From positions 1-44,565 of the IMG/VR virus record IMGVR_UViG_3300042549_004369: a stretch of 44,565 nucleotides of DNA, one strand, 5' to 3'. Under the pieces are notes generated by a model. The model did no database searches. It saw nothing but the letters and a program-made list of their open reading frames with translations, and was not told where the DNA came from. Positions 31,285 through 39,659 of the stretch are shown one piece after another (the first letter of the stretch is position 1; the number at the start of each line of letters is the position of its first letter). This DNA is from a virus. The translations under genes were made by a program, and so were the position numbers.

Positions 31285-32472
31285 ATGAGTTTGACTCAAC
31301 ATACCCGTGCGTATGCACTAATTGCGCCATTGCTGCTTTTTGTTGTTGTGAGCTTTATCCTTCCGCTTGGAATGATACTGGTCAACAGCATTTATGATCC
31401 TGTGATACCCAATGGATTACCTCGTACTGTATCCGCACTTGAAACATGGGATGGTGCCCCGACTCAAGTTCCTCCTGAGCATGTGTATGCTGCGTTGGCA
31501 CAGGATCTCAAACAAGCAGTTGAACAACAAAAAATTGGTTCAATTGCCAATCGATTAAACATTGAAGAACCTGGGTTACGCACCATCCTTACTAGGACTG
31601 CAACACAACTCGATTATCAAATTACAGGCCCATGGGCACCTGCATTTGAAGCTGTTAATCCTGCATGGGCTCGCCCAGAAATTTGGGGTACAATAAGAAA
31701 TCTTTCATCATCTACCCATTTGTTGTTTTTCTTGTCTGCATTGGATTTACATCAATTGCCCGACGGGACTGTGGCAAGGAAACCTGAAGATCAACGTATC
31801 TATATCAAGATCTATCTACGCACCTTGGGAGTAGCAGCAACTGTAACTGCAATATGTATGTTGTTGGGATTTCCACTGGCGTATATGTTAGCGCACCTTA
31901 AAGAAAAAACAGCTAACATACTATTAATTTTGGTGTTGCTACCATTGTGGACGTCGCTATTGGTACGTACTACAATTTGGATGGTAATGCTGCAAAAAGA
32001 AGGAATAGTAAATTGGCTGTTACAACGTTTGGACATTATCTCTAGCCCAATGCAGTTGATATTTAATCAAAGTGGAGTTATAATTGCAATGACGTATATT
32101 TTATTGCCTTTTATGATTTTACCTATGTATTCAGCGATGCGGCAGATTCCTGCACAGTATGTGAATGCAGCACGATCATTAGGAGCCAGTTCAGCAACTG
32201 CGTTTTTTCGTGTGTACTTGCCACAATGCATGACTGGTGTTGGTGCCGGTATGCTATTGGTATTTGTTCTTTCTTTAGGATACTATATAACACCTGATCT
32301 GATAGGCGGGTCCACAGAACAAATGATCAGTTATTTTATAGCAGACAACATAGGCCGGTCCCTAAATTGGGGGCTAGCATCAGCCCTGTCTGTTATTTTA
32401 CTTGCTGCTGTGTTACCGTTGTATGTGGTATATGATCGTGTGATTAGTAACAATAGATTTAAAATTCAATAA
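31285..32472 (+). CDS. potB: ABC transporter permease, PotB-like with large periplasmic insert
   Basis: 395 aa from ATG 31285, four bases after potA. First membrane helix at ~11-33, then a ~140-residue periplasmic part (LPRTVSALETWDG, EHVYAALAQDL, PGLRTIL), then the permease core from ~178 with at least five helices. The EAA loop (YVNAARSLGASSATAFF, about 292-308) contacts the ATPase. E. coli PotB is ~280 aa; the large insert is typical of a proteobacterial polyamine/opine-type subgroup. The substrate is not proven: putrescine or spermidine, an opine or 2-aminoethylphosphonate are the main options. Confidence 0.85.
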   Translation: MSLTQHTRAYALIAPLLLFVVVSFILPLGMILVNSIYDPVIPNGLPRTVSALETWDGAPTQVPPEHVYAALAQDLKQAVEQQKIGSIANRLNIEEPGLRTILTRTATQLDYQITGPWAPAFEAVNPAWARPEIWGTIRNLSSSTHLLFFLSALDLHQLPDGTVARKPEDQRIYIKIYLRTLGVAATVTAICMLLGFPLAYMLAHLKEKTANILLILVLLPLWTSLLVRTTIWMVMLQKEGIVNWLLQRLDIISSPMQLIFNQSGVIIAMTYILLPFMILPMYSAMRQIPAQYVNAARSLGASSATAFFRVYLPQCMTGVGAGMLLVFVLSLGYYITPDLIGGSTEQMISYFIADNIGRSLNWGLASALSVILLAAVLPLYVVYDRVISNNRFKIQ

Positions 32473-32480
32473 ACTATATC

Positions 32481-33296
32481 ATGCAAATTGTTGGAAAAAT
32501 TTTACTTTATTTGATTGCTGCTGCGGTGTTGTTATTCTTGATTGCACCAATCCTACTAGTAATGCCATTGGCATTTACTCAATCGTCATATTTCCAGTTT
32601 CCAATTGAAGCATACAGTCTACGCTGGTTTGAAGAATTATTTAGTAGTCCAATTTGGTTACATGCCATATACAACAGCATTGTGATTGCATTGATGTCTA
32701 CATTACTAGCAGTATCTTTGGGCACATTGGCTGCAATGGGACTAAATCATAATGACTTGCCGGGCAAACGTTTTGTCATGGCAGTTTTAATCTCACCAAT
32801 GATTGTGCCAGTTGTGGTGCTGGCAGTTGGATCTTACTTTTTTTATTCTAAATTGGGCATTGCTAACAATTTATTGAGTATTGTGTTGATTCATGCAGTG
32901 TTAGGCATGCCATTTGTGGTGATCACCGTAACTGCTGCACTGGCTGGATTTGACATGAAACAAGTGTGGGCTGCACGTGGGTTAGGGGCATCTGCCTGGC
33001 AGGCTTTTTGTTATGTAATGTTTCCGGCAATTTGGCCAGGTGTGGTATCTGGTGCTCTATTTGCATTTGTTATGTCCTTTGACGAAGTAATTGCAGTATT
33101 GTTTTTGGGCGGGCCTGAGCAAACTACATTACCAAGACAGATGTGGGAAGGACTTCGTGAGCAACTGTCGCCGACTATTCTTTCAGCTGCGTTCGTGATA
33201 ATTTCTATAACCACAATTATATTGCTGCTAGAAACACTACGCCATCACAGAACTGTAAAGTACACAGTCACTGTGCCATTATTACCTGGTAAATAA
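32481..33296 (+). CDS. potC: ABC transporter permease, PotC-like
   Basis: 271 aa, standard PotC length. Six hydrophobic helices; the EAA loop is QVWAARGLGASAWQAF (161-176). SFDEVIAVLFLGG near the end matches the conserved PotC sequence (SLDDFVIAFFVSG-like). It completes the membrane part with PotB. No periplasmic binding protein (PotD type) follows: the next gene is a phage membrane protein behind a late promoter. The binding protein may be encoded elsewhere in the phage or supplied by the host. Confidence 0.9.
   Translation: MQIVGKILLYLIAAAVLLFLIAPILLVMPLAFTQSSYFQFPIEAYSLRWFEELFSSPIWLHAIYNSIVIALMSTLLAVSLGTLAAMGLNHNDLPGKRFVMAVLISPMIVPVVVLAVGSYFFYSKLGIANNLLSIVLIHAVLGMPFVVITVTAALAGFDMKQVWAARGLGASAWQAFCYVMFPAIWPGVVSGALFAFVMSFDEVIAVLFLGGPEQTTLPRQMWEGLREQLSPTILSAAFVIISITTIILLLETLRHHRTVKYTVTVPLLPGK
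33288..33295 (+). promoter_or_regulatory. T4-late-type promoter octamer GGTAAATA over the potC stop codon
   Basis: Overlaps the last codons of potC and lies five bases before the ATG at 33301, the same close spacing as at 7984, 8398, 10383 and 19069. It marks the switch from the early transporter operon to a late gene. Confidence 0.55.
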
Positions 33297-33300
33297 TCTT

Positions 33301-34857
33301 ATGTTTCTTAGTCTCATTACTTTAGCTGTGGCATTGAGCCTTAGCGTTATTGCTGCATATTACAGCATTGCTGGCCTGGCTGCTATATTTGCAGCGGCTG
33401 TGGTACCCATCATGATCATGGGATCTGTGCTGGAATTGGCCAAAGTTGTGGTCACATTGTGGCTGCATGAATACTGGTCACGCTGCCGCTGGTTGATGAA
33501 ATTATATCTAGTACCGGCTGTGGGCATGTTGATGTTGATAACGTCAATGGGTATCTTTGGATTCCTATCAAAAGCACACAGCGATCAAAGTCTAGTATCA
33601 GGTGACGTGATAGCAAAGATTGCTGTGTATGATGAAAAAATCAAGACTGAAAAGGAAAACATAGATGTTAGCCGTAAATCCCTTAAACAAATGGATGAAG
33701 CTGTGGACCAAGTTATGGGTCGTAGCTCAGACGAAAAAGGTGCAGACAAAGCTGTGGCTGTGCGCCGTGGCCAACAAAAGGAGCGTCAGCGCCTGCTTGC
33801 GGAAATTTCTGAAAGCCAAACACGCATTTCAGCACTTAACGAACAACGTGCCCCAATTGCCGCCGAAGTTCGCAAGGTTGAAGCAGAAGTAGGCCCAATC
33901 AAGTACATTGCAGCATTAATCTATGGAGACAATCCGGAGATTAATGTGTTAGAACGTTCTGTACGTTGGGTGATTATACTGCTGGTATGTGTGTTTGATC
34001 CACTGGCCATCATGATGCTGCTGTCTGCAACCGAAAGTCTCAAGTGGGCTCGTAAACCGCCAATGAAGGAAATATCCGAAGATGGGCACAAGACACCATG
34101 GTCTGAACCTGTAGTAGAAGAATATGTTAAATGGCCTGGGGGGTGTGGGCCTACTGAAACAGTAGCAGAAAAAGAATTTGATATCAATGATCATCCGTAC
34201 TTGTTTACACCGCCAGGGAATCGTACTCCGCCAGGCGTAGAACCTGCCCCAATACAAGTATATCGGCCCAGCGATCCAGAACTTGATCCTTGCTATAAAT
34301 GTGGTACACCATTGATGAATGCTCCGGGCATTGGTCCTTTTTGTCCAAATCGAGAATGTGATGTATCCGATGGACCATTCTTGCATGAACAGGAACCTAT
34401 CAAAATCAAATATATTTCACCAACTGCTCATCTCGAAAATGAGCATGACGAAGATGAAAGTGTTGAGATCAAAAATGCCAAATCACAATGGAAAGCTGAC
34501 AATCCTGGTGATACATTAAAACGCCATAGACGTTTGCTGGAAGTGGGAGTGATAGATCAACTGCCGTGGATAACGTATCTGGACAAAGCGCCCGAATCAG
34601 GGTTTGGCAACGTGCTTCCTGAACACGGAAACAAGGGCGACACATTTATGTCCACCATTGGCATTCCACATCGACTGTACAAACACAATGGATTTGAATG
34701 GATCAGAATTGACAATACTCAACAAGATAACTATACTTACGACACAGCTTATATTGATCACTTGATCAGTCAAATTGATCAAGGATTGTATGATCCTGAT
34801 CAACTGAGTGACAGCGAACGTGAACAGATTGAACAACGTATAACACAACCCAAATGA
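33301..34857 (+). CDS. Phage membrane protein with coiled coil and Cys knuckles
   Basis: 518 aa. Three hydrophobic helices in residues 1-90 ([39 protein letters not shown]), a long coiled coil at ~105-200 ([20 protein letters not shown]), another membrane helix near 222-243 and a polar C-terminal half with two cysteine knuckles (CYKCGTP; CPNREC) and repeated acidic patches. The [12 protein letters not shown] segment is one I recall from T4-like marine phage proteins of unknown function. It may anchor a complex to the inner membrane; a lysis or exclusion role is possible. Overlaps clpX by ATGA. Confidence 0.6.
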   Translation: MFLSLITLAVALSLSVIAAYYSIAGLAAIFAAAVVPIMIMGSVLELAKVVVTLWLHEYWSRCRWLMKLYLVPAVGMLMLITSMGIFGFLSKAHSDQSLVSGDVIAKIAVYDEKIKTEKENIDVSRKSLKQMDEAVDQVMGRSSDEKGADKAVAVRRGQQKERQRLLAEISESQTRISALNEQRAPIAAEVRKVEAEVGPIKYIAALIYGDNPEINVLERSVRWVIILLVCVFDPLAIMMLLSATESLKWARKPPMKEISEDGHKTPWSEPVVEEYVKWPGGCGPTETVAEKEFDINDHPYLFTPPGNRTPPGVEPAPIQVYRPSDPELDPCYKCGTPLMNAPGIGPFCPNRECDVSDGPFLHEQEPIKIKYISPTAHLENEHDEDESVEIKNAKSQWKADNPGDTLKRHRRLLEVGVIDQLPWITYLDKAPESGFGNVLPEHGNKGDTFMSTIGIPHRLYKHNGFEWIRIDNTQQDNYTYDTAYIDHLISQIDQGLYDPDQLSDSEREQIEQRITQPK

Positions 34858-36056
34858 CCAAAGAAACATATACATCTTGCAGCTTCTGCGGCAAAAACAA
34901 AGACTCGGTAAAAAAATTAATTGTTGGAGAATACGCAGGTATCTGCAACGAGTGTGTGGATTTTTGCCAAGACTTACTCAAAGACGAGGCAGTGCCCTTG
35001 GCACCGCCTCCACCATCAGACAAGATGGATCCTGTTGCATTAAAGAATTATCTGGATCAATATGTGATCGGCCAACACGCTGCTAAAATCATGCTGGCAG
35101 TAGCCATTGTGAATCATTACAAACGCATCAGCAAGACCACAACAGAGCCTGAACTAGACAAAGCCAACATCCTGATGTTAGGACCCACCGGCTCGGGCAA
35201 GACCTTATTGGCCAAGAGTGTAGCACGATATCTTGATGTACCGTTCGCTATTGCAGATGCCACAAGCATTACAGAAGCAGGTTATGTAGGTGACGATGTG
35301 GAGAGCTTGATCAGCAGACTGTATGCAGCATCGGGCAATGACGTGGCCAAAACACAGCAAGGTATTGTGTTTGTGGACGAGATTGACAAGATTTCACGCA
35401 AAGGTGAAAGTACCAGCATCACACGGGACGTATCGGGTGAAGGTGTACAGCAAGCCTTGTTAAAAATGGTAGAAGGTACCATCTGCCGTGTGAGTGCCGG
35501 AGGCGGCCGCAAGCATCCCGGCGGTGAGATGATTGAGATTGATACCAAGAATATTTTGTTCATTGCAGGCGGTGCATTTGTAGGACTAGACAGCATTGTA
35601 AAGAATCGTGTGCAAGGCACAAGTATTGGGTTTAATGCGCGAGTAGAAGCCAACATGGATACAGATCTGGACATGACCACCCCGGACGATCTAGTGAAGT
35701 TTGGAATGATTCCAGAGTTTGTTGGGCGTTTTCCAAATTGGGTTAGTCTCAAAGAACTCTCAAAAGCAGACTTGATCCGCATCCTTACTGAAGTCAAGAA
35801 CAACTACATTGAGCAGTATCATTGGTTGTTTAAAGAAGATGGCGTGGAGTTGACCTTTACAGAACCTGCACTGGACCTCATTGCTGAACACACCCTGGCC
35901 AACAAAACCGGTGCTCGTGGACTGCATTCTGAACTGGAACGCACCTTGATTCCGCACATGTTTAATCTACGTCGCTACGCAAGCACAGGTATCAAGTGTG
36001 TGGAAATTGATCCTGCACAAGTGAACAAACCAACTGCATTAACTGGTACAGACTGA
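34854..36056 (+). CDS. clpX: ClpX, ATP-dependent protein unfoldase
   Basis: 400 aa, near the host length (424 in E. coli). Every working part is kept: the zinc-binding domain (C9, C12, C31, C34), Walker A GPTGSGKT (110-117), pore loop GYVG (143-146), Walker B IVFVDEID, the RKH loop (219-221), the IGF loop (258-260) that docks on ClpP, and the sensor-2 motif TGARGL. ClpX unfolds tagged proteins and feeds them to ClpP. No clpP lies in this window, so it probably uses host ClpP or works as a disaggregase. Coupled to the upstream gene by ATGA; hsp20 and clpS follow. Confidence 0.95.
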   Translation: MTKETYTSCSFCGKNKDSVKKLIVGEYAGICNECVDFCQDLLKDEAVPLAPPPPSDKMDPVALKNYLDQYVIGQHAAKIMLAVAIVNHYKRISKTTTEPELDKANILMLGPTGSGKTLLAKSVARYLDVPFAIADATSITEAGYVGDDVESLISRLYAASGNDVAKTQQGIVFVDEIDKISRKGESTSITRDVSGEGVQQALLKMVEGTICRVSAGGGRKHPGGEMIEIDTKNILFIAGGAFVGLDSIVKNRVQGTSIGFNARVEANMDTDLDMTTPDDLVKFGMIPEFVGRFPNWVSLKELSKADLIRILTEVKNNYIEQYHWLFKEDGVELTFTEPALDLIAEHTLANKTGARGLHSELERTLIPHMFNLRRYASTGIKCVEIDPAQVNKPTALTGTD

Positions 36057-36060
36057 TGCC

Positions 36061-36297
36061 ATGTATATCGCATTTGATCTTGTAAATCAGCAGCACTGGA
36101 ATGATATTCAGGATGCATTAGATGAGTGGCAAGAAAAATACGATATACCTTTCCAAACCAAAACAGTAAAACTGGTCACACGAGTGGTGTTTGCGTCCGA
36201 CGAACTTTATAGTTTTTTTGCTCTAAGCTGGAATCCACCATATGCATATCTTAAAACATATCGAATAATTGAGCCAATGAAACTTGACCACTTGTGA
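36061..36297 (+). CDS. Small protein between clpX and hsp20, unknown
   Basis: 78 aa: YIAFDLVNQQHWNDIQDALDEWQEKYDIPF then YSFFALSWNPPYAYLKTYRIIE. It looks like a small alpha/beta domain. The ATG follows the clpX stop by four bases without a clear ribosome site, so it is probably coupled to clpX. No family recognised; the hsp20 promoter -35 overlaps its last codons. Confidence 0.55.
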   Translation: MYIAFDLVNQQHWNDIQDALDEWQEKYDIPFQTKTVKLVTRVVFASDELYSFFALSWNPPYAYLKTYRIIEPMKLDHL

Positions 36298-36312
36298 AAT
36301 TTGCTGTATAAA
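36284..36312 (+). promoter_or_regulatory. Sigma70 promoter of hsp20, -10 overlapping a perfect late octamer
   Basis: TTGACC (36284-36289), 17 bases, TATAAA (36307-36312). The -10 lies inside TATAAATA (36307-36314), the exact T4 late consensus, so the same site could be used by host sigma70 early and by the phage late factor later. Confidence 0.8.
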
Positions 36313-36314
36313 TA
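36307..36314 (+). promoter_or_regulatory. Perfect T4 late promoter octamer TATAAATA
   Basis: The only 8/8 match seen in the window. A hairpin (GTAGA 36320-36324 with TCTAC 36339-36343, plus CCC/GGG inside) begins about where transcripts should start; AAAGGAG (36368-36374) precedes the hsp20 ATG. Confidence 0.75.
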
Positions 36315-36381
36315 CACTTGTAGATGCCCATGGTGGGGTCTACATTATTCAGTCATACTTGCTTATTAAAGGAGAAACAAC

Positions 36382-36828
36382 ATGACAAAAACTCTACACC
36401 TACGTAGTTTCGATATCCCCGCTTTCAACAAATTTGGAATTGGTTTTGACAATGTGTTTGACGATCTAATGCGGGTCACACAAACTCAAAGTTCAACCAA
36501 CTATCCTCCACACAATGTGATCAAGACCGGTGACGACACAGTCACCATCGAAGTCGCTGTGGCAGGTTTTTCCGAAGGCGAAATTGATATCAGCTTGAAC
36601 AAACGATTGCTTACTGTAACAGGTACGCGAGCACGTGAAGCCGATGCTGACCATGAATATCTACATCGTGGCATTTCCAGCCGTGACTTCAAGCAGACAT
36701 TTCCGCTTGCTGAGCACGTGGAAGTGAATGGTGCAGCTATCAAGGATGGCATCTTGACTGTGTACTTGGAACGTAAAGTTCCTGAATCAGCCAAGCCGAA
36801 GAGTATTGCAATCACATACACTTCGTAG
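36382..36828 (+). CDS. Small heat-shock protein, Hsp20/IbpA-like
   Basis: 148 aa. An N-terminal arm (FGIGFDNVFDDLMRVTQ), then the alpha-crystallin domain: NYPPHNVIKTGDDTVTIEVAVAGFSEGEIDI, RLLTVTGTRA, HRGISSRDFKQTFPLAEHVEV and DGILTVYLERKVPE, and a short C-terminal tail. Hsp20 proteins hold unfolding proteins in an ATP-free manner and occur in many T4-like phages, possibly helping capsid assembly. It has a combined sigma70/late promoter and a strong AAAGGAG. Confidence 0.9.
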   Translation: MTKTLHLRSFDIPAFNKFGIGFDNVFDDLMRVTQTQSSTNYPPHNVIKTGDDTVTIEVAVAGFSEGEIDISLNKRLLTVTGTRAREADADHEYLHRGISSRDFKQTFPLAEHVEVNGAAIKDGILTVYLERKVPESAKPKSIAITYTS

Positions 36829-36836
36829 TATAATTG

Positions 36837-36869
36837 TGTAAATACAGTGGCAGGAATCACCCTGCCACT
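36837..36869 (+). promoter_or_regulatory. Late-type octamer TGTAAATA (36837-36844) followed by a 9-bp hairpin
   Basis: AGTGGCAGG (36846-36854) pairs perfectly with CCTGCCACT (36861-36869), six-base loop. The 5' arm starts two bases after the octamer. GAGG follows before the clpS ATG at 36884. Without a T tract it is not a typical terminator; a leader hairpin that a late transcript would partly lose is more likely. Confidence 0.6.
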
Positions 36870-36883
36870 CCAAGAGGAACCAT

Positions 36884-37192
36884 ATGTCAAACGCAGAAGC
36901 AGCAACTATTACCAAAACTAAAAAAGCCATCAAAGAGCCGCCTCTTTATCGTGTGATCTACATCAATGATAACACTACCACAATGGAATTTGTAGTAGAA
37001 AGTCTAGTAGAGTTCTTTGACTATACCATTGACACAGCTACACAGTTGACAGTGAGCATACATGAACATGGCCAGGCTATAGTGGCAGTATTGCCGTTTG
37101 AAATTGCCGAGCAAAAAGGTTATGAAGTTAAAGAAAGCGCACGTGAGCAGGACTTTCCTTTGCAAATCAAGCTAGAGCCGGATTCCAAATAA
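36884..37192 (+). CDS. clpS: ClpS, N-degron adaptor
   Basis: 102 aa, typical ClpS size. After a ~18-residue Lys/Ala-rich extension comes PPLYRVIYINDNTTTMEFV, the ClpS core; N28, D29, M34 and H60 match the N-degron pocket residues of E. coli ClpS (N34, D35, M40, H66). D36 of E. coli is Asn (N30) here. C-terminal EIAEQKGYEVKESAREQDFPL matches the ClpA-binding face. ClpS brings proteins with N-terminal Leu, Phe, Tyr or Trp to ClpAP; a phage copy could redirect host ClpAP. It shares the cluster with clpX and hsp20. Confidence 0.9.
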   Translation: MSNAEAATITKTKKAIKEPPLYRVIYINDNTTTMEFVVESLVEFFDYTIDTATQLTVSIHEHGQAIVAVLPFEIAEQKGYEVKESAREQDFPLQIKLEPDSK

Positions 37193-37193
37193 A

Positions 37194-37997
37194 TCAAGTT
37201 TTTACTTCAATACGTTTAGGATAGTAAGCATCTTGTCGATATGGTGTATCACCACGCCCACGACAGTTGTTTACAAATCTTATTCCTTCTACAGTTTTGT
37301 CCACATTGCCATGATAGTGGCCAAAACACCAGGTACTGATCTTGCGTTCAGTGTCATTGGTATGCACTAGATGCATGAGTCTATTGCCCATGTGATTAAA
37401 CTGTACAGTATTTTCTAGTTCTATATCATGACGAATCAATTGCGCACTGGGTACAGTGTGTGTGACAATCACAATCTTTTTCACGTCATTGTGTGTTTGT
37501 AAACGTTGCACACTGTTGACCAAATACGCAACATCACGCCTGCTCATGTCACTGATTTCTTCAGGATTGATCACATGTCCGGGCATCTTTTTAGCATACC
37601 AATCAGTTATGTATTGTTTACAATCGTCTCTGTTGATATTTTCATCTAGATCATATCCCCACCATCCATTGGTTCCTAATATAGCTACACCATCAATCAC
37701 ACACACATTGTCTTGAAGATAGGTAACTCGATTTAACCGATTGATACTGCGGGCTAGTTCTTGATAGCTTTCGCCTATTCTGTGATAGTTGTAAGTGTGC
37801 TCATCATTGCCATCTATGTAAAACACAGCCGCATAACAGTTGGCTAGATGCTTCAAACAGTTTCTCACTATTCTAGGATCTGAGCTTATGTCTCCAGCTA
37901 CCACACATACCGGGCTAGTAGGTTGGCCAGTCCAGTCAAATTCCCCAGGCCACGTCTCCAGATGTAGATCTGAAATTAAGTCGAATGTCATGCTCAT
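37194..37997 (-). CDS. Calcineurin-like metallophosphoesterase
   Basis: 267 aa on the minus strand. Metal-site motifs in order: DLISDLHLE (D10, H12), VVAGDIS (D36), IDGNDEH (N64, H67), IVTHTVP and CFGHYHGN. These are the five blocks of the superfamily, so two metal ions should be bound. Substrates in phages include nucleotides and nucleic-acid ends; the exact one is unknown. Its end lies one base from the clpS end (convergent). Its start faces the gene at 38022, with a late-type octamer TTTAAATA on its own strand six bases upstream. Confidence 0.85.
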   Translation of the reverse strand: MSMTFDLISDLHLETWPGEFDWTGQPTSPVCVVAGDISSDPRIVRNCLKHLANCYAAVFYIDGNDEHTYNYHRIGESYQELARSINRLNRVTYLQDNVCVIDGVAILGTNGWWGYDLDENINRDDCKQYITDWYAKKMPGHVINPEEISDMSRRDVAYLVNSVQRLQTHNDVKKIVIVTHTVPSAQLIRHDIELENTVQFNHMGNRLMHLVHTNDTERKISTWCFGHYHGNVDKTVEGIRFVNNCRGRGDTPYRQDAYYPKRIEVKT

Positions 37998-38003
37998 GAT
38001 ACA

Positions 38004-38011
38004 TATTTAAA
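38004..38011 (-). promoter_or_regulatory. Minus-strand late-type octamer TTTAAATA
   Basis: Reads TTTAAATA on the minus strand, six bases before the phosphoesterase ATG (37997). Same close spacing as the plus-strand leaderless cases. The AT-rich sequence makes chance occurrence possible. Confidence 0.4.
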
Positions 38012-38021
38012 AGGATTACAC

Positions 38022-38375
38022 ATGAACATAATATTTGGAGACTCGGCTGCACAACAAGCTCAAGAAAAATACATAGTATTAGAACTAGACACATTTCAAG
38101 TGGATCAACAACTGACCACTACCTATGCACTGGTTGAACAAGTGACATTGATGGAAATGCTTAGTTTGGATCAATTTAAAGAATTACATAGCAATCTACT
38201 GAAAGAATACCGCAAACGCAATTGGAAATATTGCGAAAATGCTATGGAGCATTTGATTGGCAAATGGAACGGTGAACTTGATACTTTTTACACAGTGTTA
38301 ACAGAACGTATTCAAGAACTAAAAACGCAATCACTGCCCGATGACTGGACTGGAGTTATTTTGCGATCTGCTTAG
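38022..38375 (+). CDS. Phage protein of unknown function, helical
   Basis: 117 aa starting MNIIFGDSAAQQAQEKYIVLELDTFQV, then helices (SLDQFKELHSNLLKEYRKRNWKYCENAMEHLIGKWNGEL). It resembles, from memory, a conserved small protein of T4-like marine phages. AAAAGGA stands before the ATG. Its last 45 bases overlap, tail to tail, the minus-strand gene ending at 38331. No function known. Confidence 0.6.
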   Translation: MNIIFGDSAAQQAQEKYIVLELDTFQVDQQLTTTYALVEQVTLMEMLSLDQFKELHSNLLKEYRKRNWKYCENAMEHLIGKWNGELDTFYTVLTERIQELKTQSLPDDWTGVILRSA

Positions 38376-39659
38376 TCTATGCTGTCTGAGTTGTCGAATT
38401 GATCTTTTCATATACTCAGATTTAAATTCTGAACTTAGTTTATTTCCAGCCCGCCAGATTTTTCTATACCGCCAAAACGTATCACCTAGATTTTCGTAAC
38501 AAAAATTTACTGCTTGATTAAGATTATGCTGTAACTCTTGGCTAACTTGATTCATGAATTCATCACTGAAAAAATGTTGACGGTTATACTCCGAAATACG
38601 ATTTATCTCTTGCCAGTCGGCAGCAGTTAAGTTTTGTATTTGTTGCATGGTCTTGATAATTTTTTCCATTCTCTTTATACAATCAGTTTCACCATCGTAG
38701 CTTTCATCAAATACTGAACCAAAAGTTTGAAATCCATACCGTCGCAGATAAGCCAATGCCCCCGGGCCTGCGGCCAACACAAACGGATGACCACATGCAA
38801 TGGGTCGTAGTATTTTTTCTGTGAGATGAATCTTGCTAGTATCAAACACTGTTTCTAACACCACACTGATAGCTGTGGTTGTGATATCAACTGTGTCGTA
38901 ATCTGCACTGGCGCTGGCAGCAGTGTTATTATCCGGGATGGCCAATAATCGGTGAGCATCTACTGCAAATTGAGGATTTTGTACTTGATAATCACAAAGA
39001 TGCACACCTTGGTTATTAACATGCTGTGTGCTGATATTGCATTGATTCAATAGATCGGCATTCAACAACAATTCCATGAATTTTAATCTATATTCTCTAT
39101 TGGGTGTCCAATCTCGGCAGTAAACTAAAAATGTTTTTTCTATTTGTTTGTGTTTGAGTCTAACATCATGTTGGGCAAATCTATACCAATCTCTGGCTAT
39201 CATGGCATGACTCCAGTAGTACGCCGGGCAGAATCCATTTTGAGAAAATTGCTCAACGTCCTCACTGTTCCATTCACTATGCAATAATATAGTCCAATCT
39301 TTGGCATCATAAAATGCATTGAGCCATGTGGGTTTAAATTTGGGATATCGATCAAGTCGAGAATAAAATCTTAACCAGTCAGATGTTAATACTGCTAAGT
39401 TTTTGTCATTTTGATTATAGTGTTTGATCAACTTAACTAGTCGATCCATATTATGATCAAATTGGTATTCGGAAAAATTCAAAGGTTCCTGATCATAACA
39501 TATCATGTCAGGAATCATTGCACTGTTATTATCGTAATTTTTAAAAATATTAAGGTCAAAAATATCTTTGCTGCCATGTGGACGGAATACATAAAGTATC
39601 ACTGGACGTTGTGCTAGGCCTTCTACCCAGTGATACAGATGATCTAAAGGAATATTCAT
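38331..39659 (-). CDS. Glycosyltransferase-like protein (paralogue C of three)
   Basis: 442 aa from the minus ATG at 39659; the open frame continues upstream but only as the antisense of the dehydrogenase gene, so that part is rejected. N-terminal half: ILYVFRPHGSKD, MICYDQEPLN, WTILLHSEWNSEDV, then LVYCRDWTPNREYRL. C-terminal string shared with the genes at 2668 and 28350: SVVLETVFDTSKIHLTEKIL, HPFVLAAG, LRRYGFQTFG, DESYD, NRQHFF. It is the longest of the three. The next gene on the opposite strand is a UDP-glucose dehydrogenase, which supports a sugar-transfer role by inference. Confidence 0.55.
   Translation of the reverse strand: MNIPLDHLYHWVEGLAQRPVILYVFRPHGSKDIFDLNIFKNYDNNSAMIPDMICYDQEPLNFSEYQFDHNMDRLVKLIKHYNQNDKNLAVLTSDWLRFYSRLDRYPKFKPTWLNAFYDAKDWTILLHSEWNSEDVEQFSQNGFCPAYYWSHAMIARDWYRFAQHDVRLKHKQIEKTFLVYCRDWTPNREYRLKFMELLLNADLLNQCNISTQHVNNQGVHLCDYQVQNPQFAVDAHRLLAIPDNNTAASASADYDTVDITTTAISVVLETVFDTSKIHLTEKILRPIACGHPFVLAAGPGALAYLRRYGFQTFGSVFDESYDGETDCIKRMEKIIKTMQQIQNLTAADWQEINRISEYNRQHFFSDEFMNQVSQELQHNLNQAVNFCYENLGDTFWRYRKIWRAGNKLSSEFKSEYMKRSIRQLRQHRLSRSQNNSSPVIGQ

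Noticed and set aside
35282-35803. 173-codon minus-strand frame inside clpX
   Set aside because: It is the antisense shadow of conserved ClpX ATPase sequence, with no promoter or ribosome site.
21561-36056. The porin, PotABC and ClpX genes as host chromosome or a prophage flank
   Set aside because: They are embedded between T4-like phage genes with overlaps (potA with a phage gene, clpX with a phage membrane gene) and phage late promoters; no integrase, attachment site or host operon context is seen. A chimeric assembly cannot be fully excluded from sequence alone.
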